64,000 bases of DNA from Nonlabens sp. Ci31. Its GTDB lineage: Bacteria; Bacteroidota; Bacteroidia; Flavobacteriales; Flavobacteriaceae. Shown piece by piece: positions 27,708 to 36,636 of this stretch; the stretch's first letter is position 1; each line of letters starts with the position of its first letter. The translations under genes were made by a program, and so were the position numbers. Where the stretch lies: positions 992,001 through 1,056,000 of the forward strand of contig NZ_CP043633.1 in assembly GCF_012974865.1 (NCBI RefSeq), written 5' to 3'. The notes under the pieces are model-generated. The model made no database searches and was not told the DNA's origin. It was given only the letters and a program-made list of their open reading frames with translations.

Positions 27708-30413
27708 TTACAGATCATACCTCACTTGCAAATATACATATCTAGGTTGCACGGTATAAAAACTAGTGGTGGTTGCAATCTGGCCAAAGCTGTTTCTGTT
27801 CAAGGCTTCTGTGTTTAAAAGGTTCGTCGCGGCCACTTTATATTCCCATTTAGAATCTGGTTTATTATAAAACAGTGCCGTTTCTAAGAAATCGTAATTA
27901 TTGCTGACATCTCCTGAGGCTCTAAATAGATTCAAATCATAATTTATATCTAAGAACCAGGCTTTATTGATTTGCCAGTCGGAATTTAAAGTAATAGTTT
28001 GTGTGGTTGCATCGTTAATTAGTCCACCGTTATCTGAATTATTAAAATCCACATTATAACCTACATCAAAGTTGACTCCGTCTTTATAATTACTTCTTGC
28101 ACTTACACCATAACCATGATTGATGTTTTGTGATTCTCTGGCATTACCGTTAATTATGTTGTTAAAAGTACTCCAACTCAGATTTGCATTTACACTAGCT
28201 CTAATTTTACCAAATTCTCTAGAAAAACGTCCAAAACCTGTGGCCGATTCGTTTGCAAATGGTGAGTTGATCAAGTTGCTTTGCTGGTTGATGTCTTCGA
28301 TATTTATATTACTTTGAATAGCATCTGTCTGTCTCGTATAAACAAGACCTGCATTGATGTTGGTATAATTGAACATATTGAAGTTGAAATAGTTCAAACT
28401 GTACTGGTCATTTGTAGAGCCAGACAGCTGGTTATTACCATCAAACAAGGAGTTGTAATTGTTAAAAACAGTTCCTAATGCATAGTTTTCTACATCTGTA
28501 AAACTAACGGTTCTACGGTAATCAAAATTAATGTTTTCACTAGATCTCAATGCAAAACGCACATTTAAATCTGGAAGAATTTCTTCAAAATTCAACTCAT
28601 TGGTAGCTCCTAATTGCTGGTCTTCCACTTTATAAGAATGAGCGGTAACCCCTGGAGTTATCGTAAACTTACCTGTAATAAACTTATAATGTACCGCGCC
28701 ATAAAGATCTCTAAACTTATAATTTACATCATTTCCTAGAGCTGGATCTGTAAGGTCGTTGCGAGAGCCATCATTAAGAATCTGGAAGATGTTAGTGTTG
28801 TAATCTTGATTTACTATAGAGGTTCCTACTGTAAAGTTGATGTTGCTTTTTTTATTAAGTACGCGCCAGTAGTCCGCTTTGGCATCTAGTTTTGTGCTTT
28901 CGACTAGTTTTTGCTGGTTGATGTTATATGGGTCTGCCGTAGTTAGTCCTAAATCACCATCAAAAGGTTCTGGATCTGTGACACCTCTTCTATCCCTAAT
29001 GGCGTTGTAAAAAGGGTCTTCTTCTGCATCTACATACCTGCCTTCAAAGGCAAAGATATTTTTCTCGCTTTGTGTATAATACGCGTTAACCGACTGGTCT
29101 ATGGTAATTGGTTTTTGAGATTCATTTTGATCGATGTCTTCCACAAATCCACTTCGTGAAGACGTAAAGTCATTCACTTGACTCACATCACTTAAATTCA
29201 CCTGTCCGTTGTATTCTAAAGAAAAATTTGCATTAGGTTTGAAATCTGCACCTAATTTAAAAATCCCTATCTGGTTGCGCTGGAAGGAACGGTCTACCGT
29301 ATTTTCTAAAACACCAGTTTCTATAAATGTTCTACTAGCTATTGTTTCTTGATCAGTATCAACACTGGAGAAAATCGCAAAACCGTCAAGACTTAACTTC
29401 TTACTAACCGTCCAAGCTCCATTAAATGCTCCAAATTTGCTTTCTAATTCCTTAGCGCGATTTGCTTGTAAATTTAATAACCCACCAGCTCCTGTTCCTA
29501 TATCTATAGAAGAACCGCTACTACGAGTATTACCTCTGTTAAAACCTACAAAACGGCGGTAATCTGCAAATGTAAAAGATTGTATTCCTAGGTTATTAAA
29601 ATCGGTCAGGATATTGATCGATACATCTGGACTATAAAAGAAGGCTTTAGGTTTTGCCTGATACCTTACCGCATCATCTCCTTGACCTATCGCACCTGTC
29701 ACTTCTCCAAACCAGAAGTTCTTCTTTCCTTCTTTTAACCTAATGTTAATCGCAATCCGATCTTCATCATTACCAAGACCTTTTAACTGACCTACATTAT
29801 TATAGTTCTTTAAAACCTCGATTTTACCTACAGCATCTGCAGGAATATTTTTTGTGGCCAGTCTGGAGTCTCCTTCAAAGAATTCTTTTCCGTCCACCAT
29901 GACTCTTTCCACTGTTTTTCCTTCTACCTGAATGTCTCCATCTTCATTTACCTCAACTCCTGGAAGTTTACTCAGAACATCTCCCAACTTTCTTTCTGTA
30001 CCGTTTGTAAAACTATCTGCATTATAAACAATAGTATCACCTTTAATAGATACGGGCATATCGTAGACAATATTGACTGCATCTAGCATGTTTTCATCTT
30101 CTAACATGACATAATTTTTCATTAAGTCATTTTGAATATTTTTCACCGTGTCTACTATGGTTTTAAGTCCTAGAAAAGATACTTTAAGAACGTAAGTACT
30201 GTCTTTTTTAAGATTGAGTAATTGGTATTTTCCAGCATCATTAGTAATACCAAAAGCCCCCAGATTCTTATCCTTTTGATAAGCAATCACATTAGCCATT
30301 TGAAGAGGTGTCCCTGTACTATCTACGACAATACCTGATATTTTAACAGATTGGGCGCCAGCTAGGGAAAATGCAAAACAAGCCAGTAGTGTTAAAAGTA
30401 CGATTTTTTTCAT
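27708..30413 (-). CDS. TonB-receptor-like outer-membrane beta-barrel protein with carboxypeptidase-regulatory domain
   Basis: The 901-aa protein has a signal peptide (1-20, ending 'AGAQ'), an N-terminal carboxypeptidase-regulatory-like beta sandwich (about 22-105) and a plug-like domain (about 115-230: 'LGDVLSKLPGVEVNEDG', 'VMVDGKEFFEGDS'). A long beta barrel ends in 'YVYLQVRYDL'. It belongs to the outer-membrane beta-barrel family 3 type common in Bacteroidota, related to TonB-dependent receptors but without an evident TonB box. It lies downstream of two GLPGLI genes. Similar pairings with GLPGLI proteins are frequent in Flavobacteriaceae, but the ligand is unknown. A terminator-like hairpin sits just before its start. 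Confidence 0.85.
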   Translation of the reverse strand: MKKIVLLTLLACFAFSLAGAQSVKISGIVVDSTGTPLQMANVIAYQKDKNLGAFGITNDAGKYQLLNLKKDSTYVLKVSFLGLKTIVDTVKNIQNDLMKNYVMLEDENMLDAVNIVYDMPVSIKGDTIVYNADSFTNGTERKLGDVLSKLPGVEVNEDGDIQVEGKTVERVMVDGKEFFEGDSRLATKNIPADAVGKIEVLKNYNNVGQLKGLGNDEDRIAINIRLKEGKKNFWFGEVTGAIGQGDDAVRYQAKPKAFFYSPDVSINILTDFNNLGIQSFTFADYRRFVGFNRGNTRSSGSSIDIGTGAGGLLNLQANRAKELESKFGAFNGAWTVSKKLSLDGFAIFSSVDTDQETIASRTFIETGVLENTVDRSFQRNQIGIFKLGADFKPNANFSLEYNGQVNLSDVSQVNDFTSSRSGFVEDIDQNESQKPITIDQSVNAYYTQSEKNIFAFEGRYVDAEEDPFYNAIRDRRGVTDPEPFDGDLGLTTADPYNINQQKLVESTKLDAKADYWRVLNKKSNINFTVGTSIVNQDYNTNIFQILNDGSRNDLTDPALGNDVNYKFRDLYGAVHYKFITGKFTITPGVTAHSYKVEDQQLGATNELNFEEILPDLNVRFALRSSENINFDYRRTVSFTDVENYALGTVFNNYNSLFDGNNQLSGSTNDQYSLNYFNFNMFNYTNINAGLVYTRQTDAIQSNINIEDINQQSNLINSPFANESATGFGRFSREFGKIRASVNANLSWSTFNNIINGNARESQNINHGYGVSARSNYKDGVNFDVGYNVDFNNSDNGGLINDATTQTITLNSDWQINKAWFLDINYDLNLFRASGDVSNNYDFLETALFYNKPDSKWEYKVAATNLLNTEALNRNSFGQIATTTSFYTVQPRYVYLQVRYDL

Positions 30414-30429
30414 TTTAGTTTTTTTGATT

Positions 30430-30466
30430 AAAAAATGCGAGAACAGTGGTTAGCATACTCTCGCAT
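30430..30466 (-). terminator. Terminator-like hairpin between GLPGLI gene and TonB-type gene
   Basis: An 8-bp stem (30435-30442 with 30459-30466, ATGCGAGA and complement) with a 16-nt loop is followed on the minus strand by six T. It ends the GLPGLI mRNA or attenuates read-through into the receptor gene, whose ATG follows about 17 nt later. Confidence 0.6.
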
Positions 30467-30490
30467 ATCATTATTATTTAATAGAATCTA

Positions 30491-31354
30491 TTACTCTCCA
30501 CGACCGCCTCTTCCGCGGCTCCATCGCTCTGACATTTCTCTCATTTTCTCTTTGAATAGGGTATTGTATTCTTCTTCGGTAGTTTCTTTTCCTTTAGTAG
30601 CAGGTTTGATTTCCTCCTTATCTTCAGGGTTGACCACGATCTTACTACAAAGCAATGTGGTATTTCCAGCACTTACTTCAAGAATTAATCCTGGAAGACC
30701 TGAATACTCTGCAGGGCCGTGTTGCACGGGAATTTGAGGTGTGAACCAAGCGATAATCTCTACTTGTGGATCTTGTTCATAAACCTCTTCTATATTACCA
30801 TTTGCAAGTGCTAGGCTGTCCTTTTTCTTCTCTTCTGCACTTTCACCTCTACGTCTTCTAAATGAAGACCAGTCCAGTTCATTGTTCTTTTTATTTGCTA
30901 CCGCCTTAATCGCTTGATACTGACCTATCATTCTAGTTTCCCCTGTGATTTTCCATTCTAATTTTGGAATGCTGTCTTTTATTAAAAACATTTTCCCCAT
31001 CATATCGCGTTGCTCGATCCACTGGCCTTCTTTAAGGTTTTTATATTTCTCTCCACCCATAGAAGTTCCCATAAAGTTTCCCCAACCACCACCTTGCCCA
31101 GGTGCAGAAAGTTGTTTTTCTTCTTTGTAAGTAGATTCATTGCGGTTGAACTTCAACACATAAGTCTTCTCACCCATTTTCTTCATACGCTCCTCAATCT
31201 GCTTTTTTTGTTGTGGAGACATCTCACGGCCTTCTGGCATCCAGCTCATATCTGTTTTAGTCTTAGACATATAAGTCGCCTCACCATAAAATTCTTGAGC
31301 ATTTAAAATGCCGGTAAAAACTATAGCAAGCGTTAATAAAATTAATTTTTTCAT
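30491..31354 (-). CDS. GLPGLI family protein
   Basis: The 287-aa secreted protein is named for the family motif, here 'YSGLPGLILEVS' near residue 222. The open frame extends to 31429, but the signal peptide 'MKKLILLTLAIVFTGILNAQ' starts at the ATG at 31354, which is chosen. The middle contains 'WKITGETRMIGQYQAIKA', also typical of the family (GLPGLI proteins carry 'GETK.I..Y.C.KA'). The C-terminus is Arg/Gly-rich ('RWSRGRGGRGE'). The family is believed to be periplasmic or surface located in Bacteroidota, with no known activity. It is paralogous to the next gene and lies in a cluster with a TonB-type receptor and a two-component system. Confidence 0.88.
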   Translation of the reverse strand: MKKLILLTLAIVFTGILNAQEFYGEATYMSKTKTDMSWMPEGREMSPQQKKQIEERMKKMGEKTYVLKFNRNESTYKEEKQLSAPGQGGGWGNFMGTSMGGEKYKNLKEGQWIEQRDMMGKMFLIKDSIPKLEWKITGETRMIGQYQAIKAVANKKNNELDWSSFRRRRGESAEEKKKDSLALANGNIEEVYEQDPQVEIIAWFTPQIPVQHGPAEYSGLPGLILEVSAGNTTLLCSKIVVNPEDKEEIKPATKGKETTEEEYNTLFKEKMREMSERWSRGRGGRGE

Positions 31355-31453
31355 CTTTGATTTGATTTTAAAGAAGACTCCAATTAGCAAGCCCTTGGAT
31401 AAGACTGAGTAAAACTGGAATAGTTTCAAGTTGTGATAATTTTAACAAAACGG

Positions 31454-32320
31454 CTAATTGCCTTGATAAAAAATGCCACCACTACTGCTATTTTTAAAAC
31501 GCTCTTGCATCTCCTTACTTTTTTTCTCTTGCAAGTCATCAAAATCCTTTGAAGAAATTTCCTTACCCTTTTTAGGCTTCTCAATTTCAAATTCCTCTGG
31601 ATTCATCTCAATCTTATTACAGAGAATAGTGATTTTCCCTTCATTTAATTCCAGAATCAAACCAGGTAAACCTTGATAGATTCCAGGTCCATTACTTATT
31701 GGAATATCCATCGTAAACCAGGCCGTAACTACTTTATCTTTATCCTTAACCATATCGAGTAAACCCGTTTCTTTTTCTTCCTCTTCTTTCTTCTCCTTTT
31801 CGGTTTTTTCTTTTTTAGGATAGGTATAAGTTGCTTTCATAACATTGTACTTTCCTATCATTTTCGTTTCACCTGTCACTTTCCATGCTAAGGGTTCAAT
31901 TTTATCTGTAACAAGAAATTCCTTTCCTTGAATTTGATCTTCTCTTAAAAAGGTTTGTGCGTTAAGATCTTTATATGTGGTTCCATAAGTATCTCCGTTT
32001 CCAGAGAATGAAACTTCTATACTCATGCCATTTGCAGGTTTTTTAGGGGCTGCTAATTCTTGGACTTTTTCATAAAGCGACTCTGTGCGAGAAAACTTTA
32101 AAGTGAATTCTGCCTCCCCAGCTTTTTTCATCGCTTCATTTAACATTTCCCGCATAGCTGGATCCATTTTGGACATGCTCGAACTGTCTTTTGGCTTTTC
32201 TAGTGTCATTTTACTTTGATAATGAGCGATTCCAGTGAAGTCTTGTTGCGCTTGTAGGGTATACGTTTTCGCAAAAGCGAGAACAACAAAAAGAAGCATA
32301 CTAAGATTAAAGTTTTTCAT
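31454..32320 (-). CDS. GLPGLI family protein (paralogue)
   Basis: The 288-aa protein has a signal peptide to about residue 25 ('LQAQQ'), the core 'WKVTGETKMIGKYNVMKA' and the family motif 'YQGLPGLILELNE'. A Lys/Glu-rich charged insert lies in the middle (about 165-190, 'YPKKEKTEKEKKEEEEKE'). The C-terminus ends with Ser/Gly and 'IFYQGN'. It lies 99 bp upstream of its paralogue on the same strand, so the pair is probably a tandem duplication. A degenerate copy of the iterated palindrome (32264-32279) overlaps the signal peptide codons. The divergent histidine kinase gene starts 118 bp away. Confidence 0.88.
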   Translation of the reverse strand: MKNFNLSMLLFVVLAFAKTYTLQAQQDFTGIAHYQSKMTLEKPKDSSSMSKMDPAMREMLNEAMKKAGEAEFTLKFSRTESLYEKVQELAAPKKPANGMSIEVSFSGNGDTYGTTYKDLNAQTFLREDQIQGKEFLVTDKIEPLAWKVTGETKMIGKYNVMKATYTYPKKEKTEKEKKEEEEKETGLLDMVKDKDKVVTAWFTMDIPISNGPGIYQGLPGLILELNEGKITILCNKIEMNPEEFEIEKPKKGKEISSKDFDDLQEKKSKEMQERFKNSSSGGIFYQGN

Positions 32321-32438
32321 GTCAAATAGTTTTTAAGAACGCTCAAATATGAACTATTTTTATAGTTATACAAATTAAGCTGCGTTAATATTTGTTAACC
32401 GACTTCCTACTGAAGAGGGAATAGCGCACCTTTGAATT

Positions 32439-33947
32439 ATGAATGATAGAAAATATCACTTTATTCTAGTCCTGATAAGTATGGTCATCGCCGCTACTTT
32501 AGCCATACAGCTGTATTGGAATTACAACAATTTCCAAGAGTCCAAAAGAGAACTGGTTTCTGATTTACAAATGAATCTGGATCAAAGTGTGGATATTTAC
32601 TTTGACTTACTAGTCAAGGATAATAATGTTGGTATTATTATTAAAAAAACAACAAATCGCGCACAAGAATTTGATAAAATTTTCAGAACTACTGATAGTA
32701 TGAGGCGTGCCGCTGGCCAGCGTGGATTTAATTTAGATAATATTGTTCCTAGTGAAATGAGTGAAATATTAATTGCACAAGGAGCTACTATGGAAACGTT
32801 GAATGCTTTAGAGCCTATGAAAAATTTGTGGAGTTTCCCAAATTATGAAATTCAAAAACCTGATGGCAACTTTATTGAAGTAGAAAGTTTTTTTGCTGAT
32901 CAAATGAACTTACAACGAACCTTGTTAACACTTACCGCTAAAGTAGTAAGAAGTATCCGAGAGAAGAAAATGGATTTAAATCGCATGGATAGTCTTGTCT
33001 CTGCTAATCTTAAAAAACAAGGTCTTGATTTAAAATATGAACTTGACATTGTAGCAGCTGACCGGAATAATATTCTCGTTGATGAAGTAAACAACAATGT
33101 TCTTAGAGCAAATTCTGAGTTGATTCAAAAAGGTGATGCGCTGTTACTTACCTATTCTAATCTTTCTCCTACTATTTACAGAATCAACTTAACTGGTATT
33201 ATTCTCAGTGCCTTATTAATTGCTACTGTGATACTTTCCTTATTTTATTTATTAGAAATTATAAGAAAACAAAAGGCCTTGGGAGAGATGAAAAACGATC
33301 TTATTTCTAACATTACGCATGAGTTCAAGACACCTATAGCAACAGCTAGTGCTGCTCTGGAAGGGGTTCAAAACTTCACAGCTAGTGGGGATCTCGATAA
33401 AACAGACCGTTATTTAAGTATGGGCCGCGACCAACTCGTAAAACTCAATGGTATGGTAGAACGCATTCTTGAAGCAGCTACTTTAGACAGTGACGAATTA
33501 ATGCTGCAAAAAAGCGGTGTAGAGATCAATGAATTGATTGAAATAATTATTCAGAAACACCAAAATCAAACTTCTAAAAAAATCTCTTTTACAGAAGAAA
33601 GCAAAGGAGTGCTGATCAATGCCGATGCTTTTCATCTAGAAAATGCCATTAACAATCTTATTGATAACGCTATAAAATACGGCGGTGATCAGATCGAAGT
33701 CAAGCTACATGATCAATCAGGCTCCTTAAGTATAACAGTTACTGATGATGGGGGAAACTTGAGTTCTAAAGATGTACGGCTTATTTTTGACAAATTCTAC
33801 CGAGTAGGAAAAGGGAACCGTCATGATGTAAAAGGATTTGGTATAGGTTTATTCTATACAAAATCCATCATTGAAAAACACAAGGGTACCGTTACTGCAA
33901 CTGTCCAACCACAAACCTCTTTTAAAATCACTTTGCCTTATGAATAA
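32439..33947 (+). CDS. Sensor histidine kinase
   Basis: The 502-aa membrane kinase has one transmembrane helix near residues 8-26, a periplasmic sensor region of about 220 residues with no motif I recognise, and a second helix near 248-270. The dimerisation/phosphoacceptor helix follows ('ISNITHEFKTPIA', His294). The ATPase domain shows the N box 'NAINNLIDNAIKYGG', 'VTDDGG' and 'GFGIGLFYTKSIIEKHKG'. It phosphorylates the response regulator encoded directly behind it, overlapping by 8 bp. The divergent GLPGLI and TonB-type genes are the nearest candidates for its targets. Confidence 0.92.
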   Translation: MNDRKYHFILVLISMVIAATLAIQLYWNYNNFQESKRELVSDLQMNLDQSVDIYFDLLVKDNNVGIIIKKTTNRAQEFDKIFRTTDSMRRAAGQRGFNLDNIVPSEMSEILIAQGATMETLNALEPMKNLWSFPNYEIQKPDGNFIEVESFFADQMNLQRTLLTLTAKVVRSIREKKMDLNRMDSLVSANLKKQGLDLKYELDIVAADRNNILVDEVNNNVLRANSELIQKGDALLLTYSNLSPTIYRINLTGIILSALLIATVILSLFYLLEIIRKQKALGEMKNDLISNITHEFKTPIATASAALEGVQNFTASGDLDKTDRYLSMGRDQLVKLNGMVERILEAATLDSDELMLQKSGVEINELIEIIIQKHQNQTSKKISFTEESKGVLINADAFHLENAINNLIDNAIKYGGDQIEVKLHDQSGSLSITVTDDGGNLSSKDVRLIFDKFYRVGKGNRHDVKGFGIGLFYTKSIIEKHKGTVTATVQPQTSFKITLPYE

Positions 33948-34626
33948 AGATACCATAAACATCATACTTGCCGAAGATGAACCTGCGTTAGGTATGATCG
34001 TAAAAGAAAGTCTAGAGACCAGAGGTTTTAAAGTACGACATGAAGTAAATGGCGCTCTTGCACTCGACGCTTTTCATGAAAAACAACCCGATATTCTTAT
34101 CCTAGATGTGATGATGCCAAAATTAGATGGTTTTGAATTGGCTAAAAAAATACGCGTAGAAAACGAGGAAATTCCCATCATTTTTCTAACCGCAAAATCA
34201 CAAACAGAAGACGTGTTAGAAGGTTTTCACGTAGGTGGTAACGACTACCTTAAAAAGCCTTTTTCCATGGAAGAGCTCATTGTGCGCATCGAGAGTTTAC
34301 TCAGCAGGCAAACAGTTCAAAAAACAGCTGCTATTTATGAGTTGGGCGATTATTCCTTTAATTTCCCCAAGCAGCATCTTATATATAAAGAAGAGGTGAC
34401 AAAACTCACTCATAGAGAGGCACATTTACTCTACCATTTAGTTTTAAAGAAAAACAAAGTGCTGGACCGCACCTTTATTCTTAAAAAATTATGGGGTAAT
34501 GACGACTTTTTCTCTGGCCGCAGTATGGATGTATTTATCACAAAATTGCGGAAGAAACTCGCACTAGATGATCAACTAGAAATAGTTAATGTACGCGGTT
34601 ACGGCTATAAATTAATAACGCCTTAA
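33940..34626 (+). CDS. OmpR-family response regulator
   Basis: The 228-aa regulator has a receiver domain (about 1-122) with the acidic pocket 'AEDEP', phosphoacceptor Asp56 in 'LILDVMMPKLDG' and Lys in 'YLKKPF'. A winged-helix DNA-binding domain follows (about 132-228: 'LTHREAHLLYHLVLKKNKVLDR', ending 'VNVRGYGYKL'). The frame is open further upstream to 33871 inside the kinase gene, but the ATG at 33940 ('MNKDTINIILAEDEP') gives the standard receiver start and overlaps the kinase stop by 8 bp. Confidence 0.94.
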   Translation: MNKDTINIILAEDEPALGMIVKESLETRGFKVRHEVNGALALDAFHEKQPDILILDVMMPKLDGFELAKKIRVENEEIPIIFLTAKSQTEDVLEGFHVGGNDYLKKPFSMEELIVRIESLLSRQTVQKTAAIYELGDYSFNFPKQHLIYKEEVTKLTHREAHLLYHLVLKKNKVLDRTFILKKLWGNDDFFSGRSMDVFITKLRKKLALDDQLEIVNVRGYGYKLITP

Positions 34627-34850
34627 ACCATATGCAGTTTTCAGTTCTTGATACAAAATCTATACGCTATCACAAGGACGGCCTGTATTTTTAGATAAGC
34701 TATCCCCTAAGGAGTAAATGATTGCTGTTTTTTCATGACCCATGGTAATCCGAGTAAAAACTTCCTTTAACACCTACTGCTTGATTCTCGGTTCTATGCA
34801 TTTAAATGAATTGCTAGAAATATCCATCACATAGTTGTAATTTGCTATTT

Positions 34851-35636
34851 ATGAAGTGGACGTTTTTCTTATTTTTTATTTGCTTGATGGCACAAGGTCA
34901 AAAAACCGATCAAGACTTTGACCTCACTGCAGACTCTTTTTATGGAGTTGACGACTTTGAAGCGATTTATTACGGTACAAACGATGCTTTTATTAAGAAG
35001 AAAGGAAAAGAAACGCAACAGTTTTATGATGTACAGCTAGGGGATCTTACCGAAGTGGATTTAATCAATCCTTTGAGCATATTGTTATTTTATAAGGATA
35101 CTCAAACGGTTGTATTACTGGACAATCGACTAAATGAAAAACAGCGTATTTCATTAAACGAACTCACTCCTTCTCGGATTTTTGAACATGCCAGACTTGC
35201 TGGCGAACGAAGGCTCTGGCTTCACGATCTGGATCAAAATAGGCTGGAACTTTATGATTACATCAATAACAGGACACTTATTAGTACAGCTGTTTTAAAA
35301 GATAACGTTTCTCAATTGTTGAGTGATTACAATTTTTGCCATGTGGTGAGTAAAAATCACATAGAGACCTATAATTCTTATGGTAGTAAGACATCCACTA
35401 TACCTTTTATAAATGGCTCATTGCTTGATTATGATTTTGAAAAGCTTGTCCTTCTAAAGGATCATCAAGTTAATGTGATGAGGATGGATAAGGAGTACCG
35501 CTTTCGCGAAAGCGAGATTACCACCATAAGCATATCAGAAAAGGAAGTGAATTCTCTTTATCTAAAGAATGGAAAACTTTATATTTGGACCGGTAAACGT
35601 GTAGACGTCTATACCATCAACCTCATTAAGAATTAA
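34851..35636 (+). CDS. Secreted protein of unknown function, possibly beta-propeller-like
   Basis: The 261-aa protein has a short signal peptide ('MKWTFFLFFICLMAQGQ'). The frame also offers a TTG at 34842, but the ATG at 34851 gives the better leader. The body is a series of short beta-rich segments ('FYGVDDFEAIYYG', 'LLFYKDTQTVVLLDNRLNE', 'RRLWLHDLDQNRLELYD', 'LYIWTGKRVDVY') that look like blades of a propeller, but no family is recognised. It ends 2 bp before the deoxynucleoside kinase gene, so they are co-transcribed. The iterated palindrome encodes 'YRFRESE' near residue 217. Confidence 0.7.
   Translation: MKWTFFLFFICLMAQGQKTDQDFDLTADSFYGVDDFEAIYYGTNDAFIKKKGKETQQFYDVQLGDLTEVDLINPLSILLFYKDTQTVVLLDNRLNEKQRISLNELTPSRIFEHARLAGERRLWLHDLDQNRLELYDYINNRTLISTAVLKDNVSQLLSDYNFCHVVSKNHIETYNSYGSKTSTIPFINGSLLDYDFEKLVLLKDHQVNVMRMDKEYRFRESEITTISISEKEVNSLYLKNGKLYIWTGKRVDVYTINLIKN
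35499..35514. repeat. Iterated palindrome copy in secreted-protein gene
   Basis: Exact copy of CGCTTTCGCGAAAGCG in frame, read as Arg-Phe-Arg-Glu-Ser. Confidence 0.9.
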
Positions 35637-35638
35637 AC

Positions 35639-36256
35639 ATGCATATAGCCGTTGCTGGAAATATAGGCGCAGGTAAAACCACGCTTACTAAATTACTTGC
35701 CAAACATTACAAATGGACACCTCAATTTGAGGATGTTCTAGAGAACCCTTATTTAGAAGATTTCTATCAAGATATGGAACGCTGGTCGTTTAATCTTCAG
35801 GTTTATTTCTTAAACAGCCGTTTCCGTCAGATTTTAGAAATACGTGAAAGCGGTAAAAAAATCATTCAAGACCGAACTATATATGAAGACGCAAGCATTT
35901 TTGCTCCTAACCTTCATGCGATGGGATTGTTATCCCAGCGTGATTTTGATAATTACAGCTCGCTCTTTGACCTTATGGAAAAAGTAGTTGCTGCTCCAGA
36001 TTTGTTGATCTACTTGCGCAGTTCTATTCCTAACCTAGTGAACCAGATTCACAAACGAGGTCGCGATTATGAAAACAGCATTTCTATAGATTACCTAAGC
36101 CGTTTGAACGAGCGTTATGAAGGCTGGGTTCATGGCTATAATAAGGGAAACCTATTGATCATTGATGTAGACGATATTGATTTTGTAAATAATCCTGAAG
36201 ATTTAGGAGAGATTATCAATAAGATAGATGCAGAGATGACAGGGCTTTTTGCTTAA
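35639..36256 (+). CDS. Deoxynucleoside kinase (deoxyadenosine/deoxyguanosine type)
   Basis: The 205-aa enzyme phosphorylates deoxynucleosides for dNTP salvage. It has the P loop 'GNIGAGKTTL' (residues 7-16), the 'EDVLENPYLEDFY' segment corresponding to the catalytic Glu region, and 'IIQDRTIYEDASIF' with the DRS-like motif (here DRT). The LID-type Arg-rich stretch 'NQIHKRGRDYE' follows. Size and motifs match the dAK/dGK group of Bacillota and Bacteroidota. It follows the unknown secreted protein by 2 bp and is ended by a strong hairpin terminator. Confidence 0.9.
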   Translation: MHIAVAGNIGAGKTTLTKLLAKHYKWTPQFEDVLENPYLEDFYQDMERWSFNLQVYFLNSRFRQILEIRESGKKIIQDRTIYEDASIFAPNLHAMGLLSQRDFDNYSSLFDLMEKVVAAPDLLIYLRSSIPNLVNQIHKRGRDYENSISIDYLSRLNERYEGWVHGYNKGNLLIIDVDDIDFVNNPEDLGEIINKIDAEMTGLFA

Positions 36257-36636
36257 CCCCACTGTGCTTACTTCGAGAGCCTCAGTACAAGTAAGACATT
36301 TCTCCATTGGGGAAATCATTCTTATTTTATAACAGGCAAGAAATCACTATACCTGAAAGATTGCGATTTTTGATTTATCAACTCTTTTGAAAATTACATC
36401 ATAACAAAGCCTGTTCTAAACGATTAGAACAGGCTTTGTTATTTATAAAATCGTGCAAATTTTTAAACCCGCAAACCCTTATTTAACTCGTATACCTATT
36501 AAATAGTACTTCTCTCTCCGTATAGCCGATATCGTCAAATACAAGAAGGGAAAACAAGCTAGTAAATTGATGCTGACCTAAAGGGTTTGATGCGATGCTA
36601 CTGGGTTTCCTCCATTCAGTGATTTAAAATGTCTTT
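36257..36636. other. Intergenic region dnk / trpS
   Basis: No gene is seen. It contains at 36268-36292 a short imperfect inverted repeat with the core TTCGAGAGCCTCA, also found twice inside the large ATPase gene, and then the terminator at 36403-36440. The part near trpS is featureless. Confidence 0.5.
36403..36440. terminator. Long terminator hairpin after deoxynucleoside kinase
   Basis: A perfect 17-bp stem (36403-36419 with 36424-36440) with a 4-nt loop, A-rich upstream and T-rich downstream. It could serve both converging genes. Confidence 0.85.
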
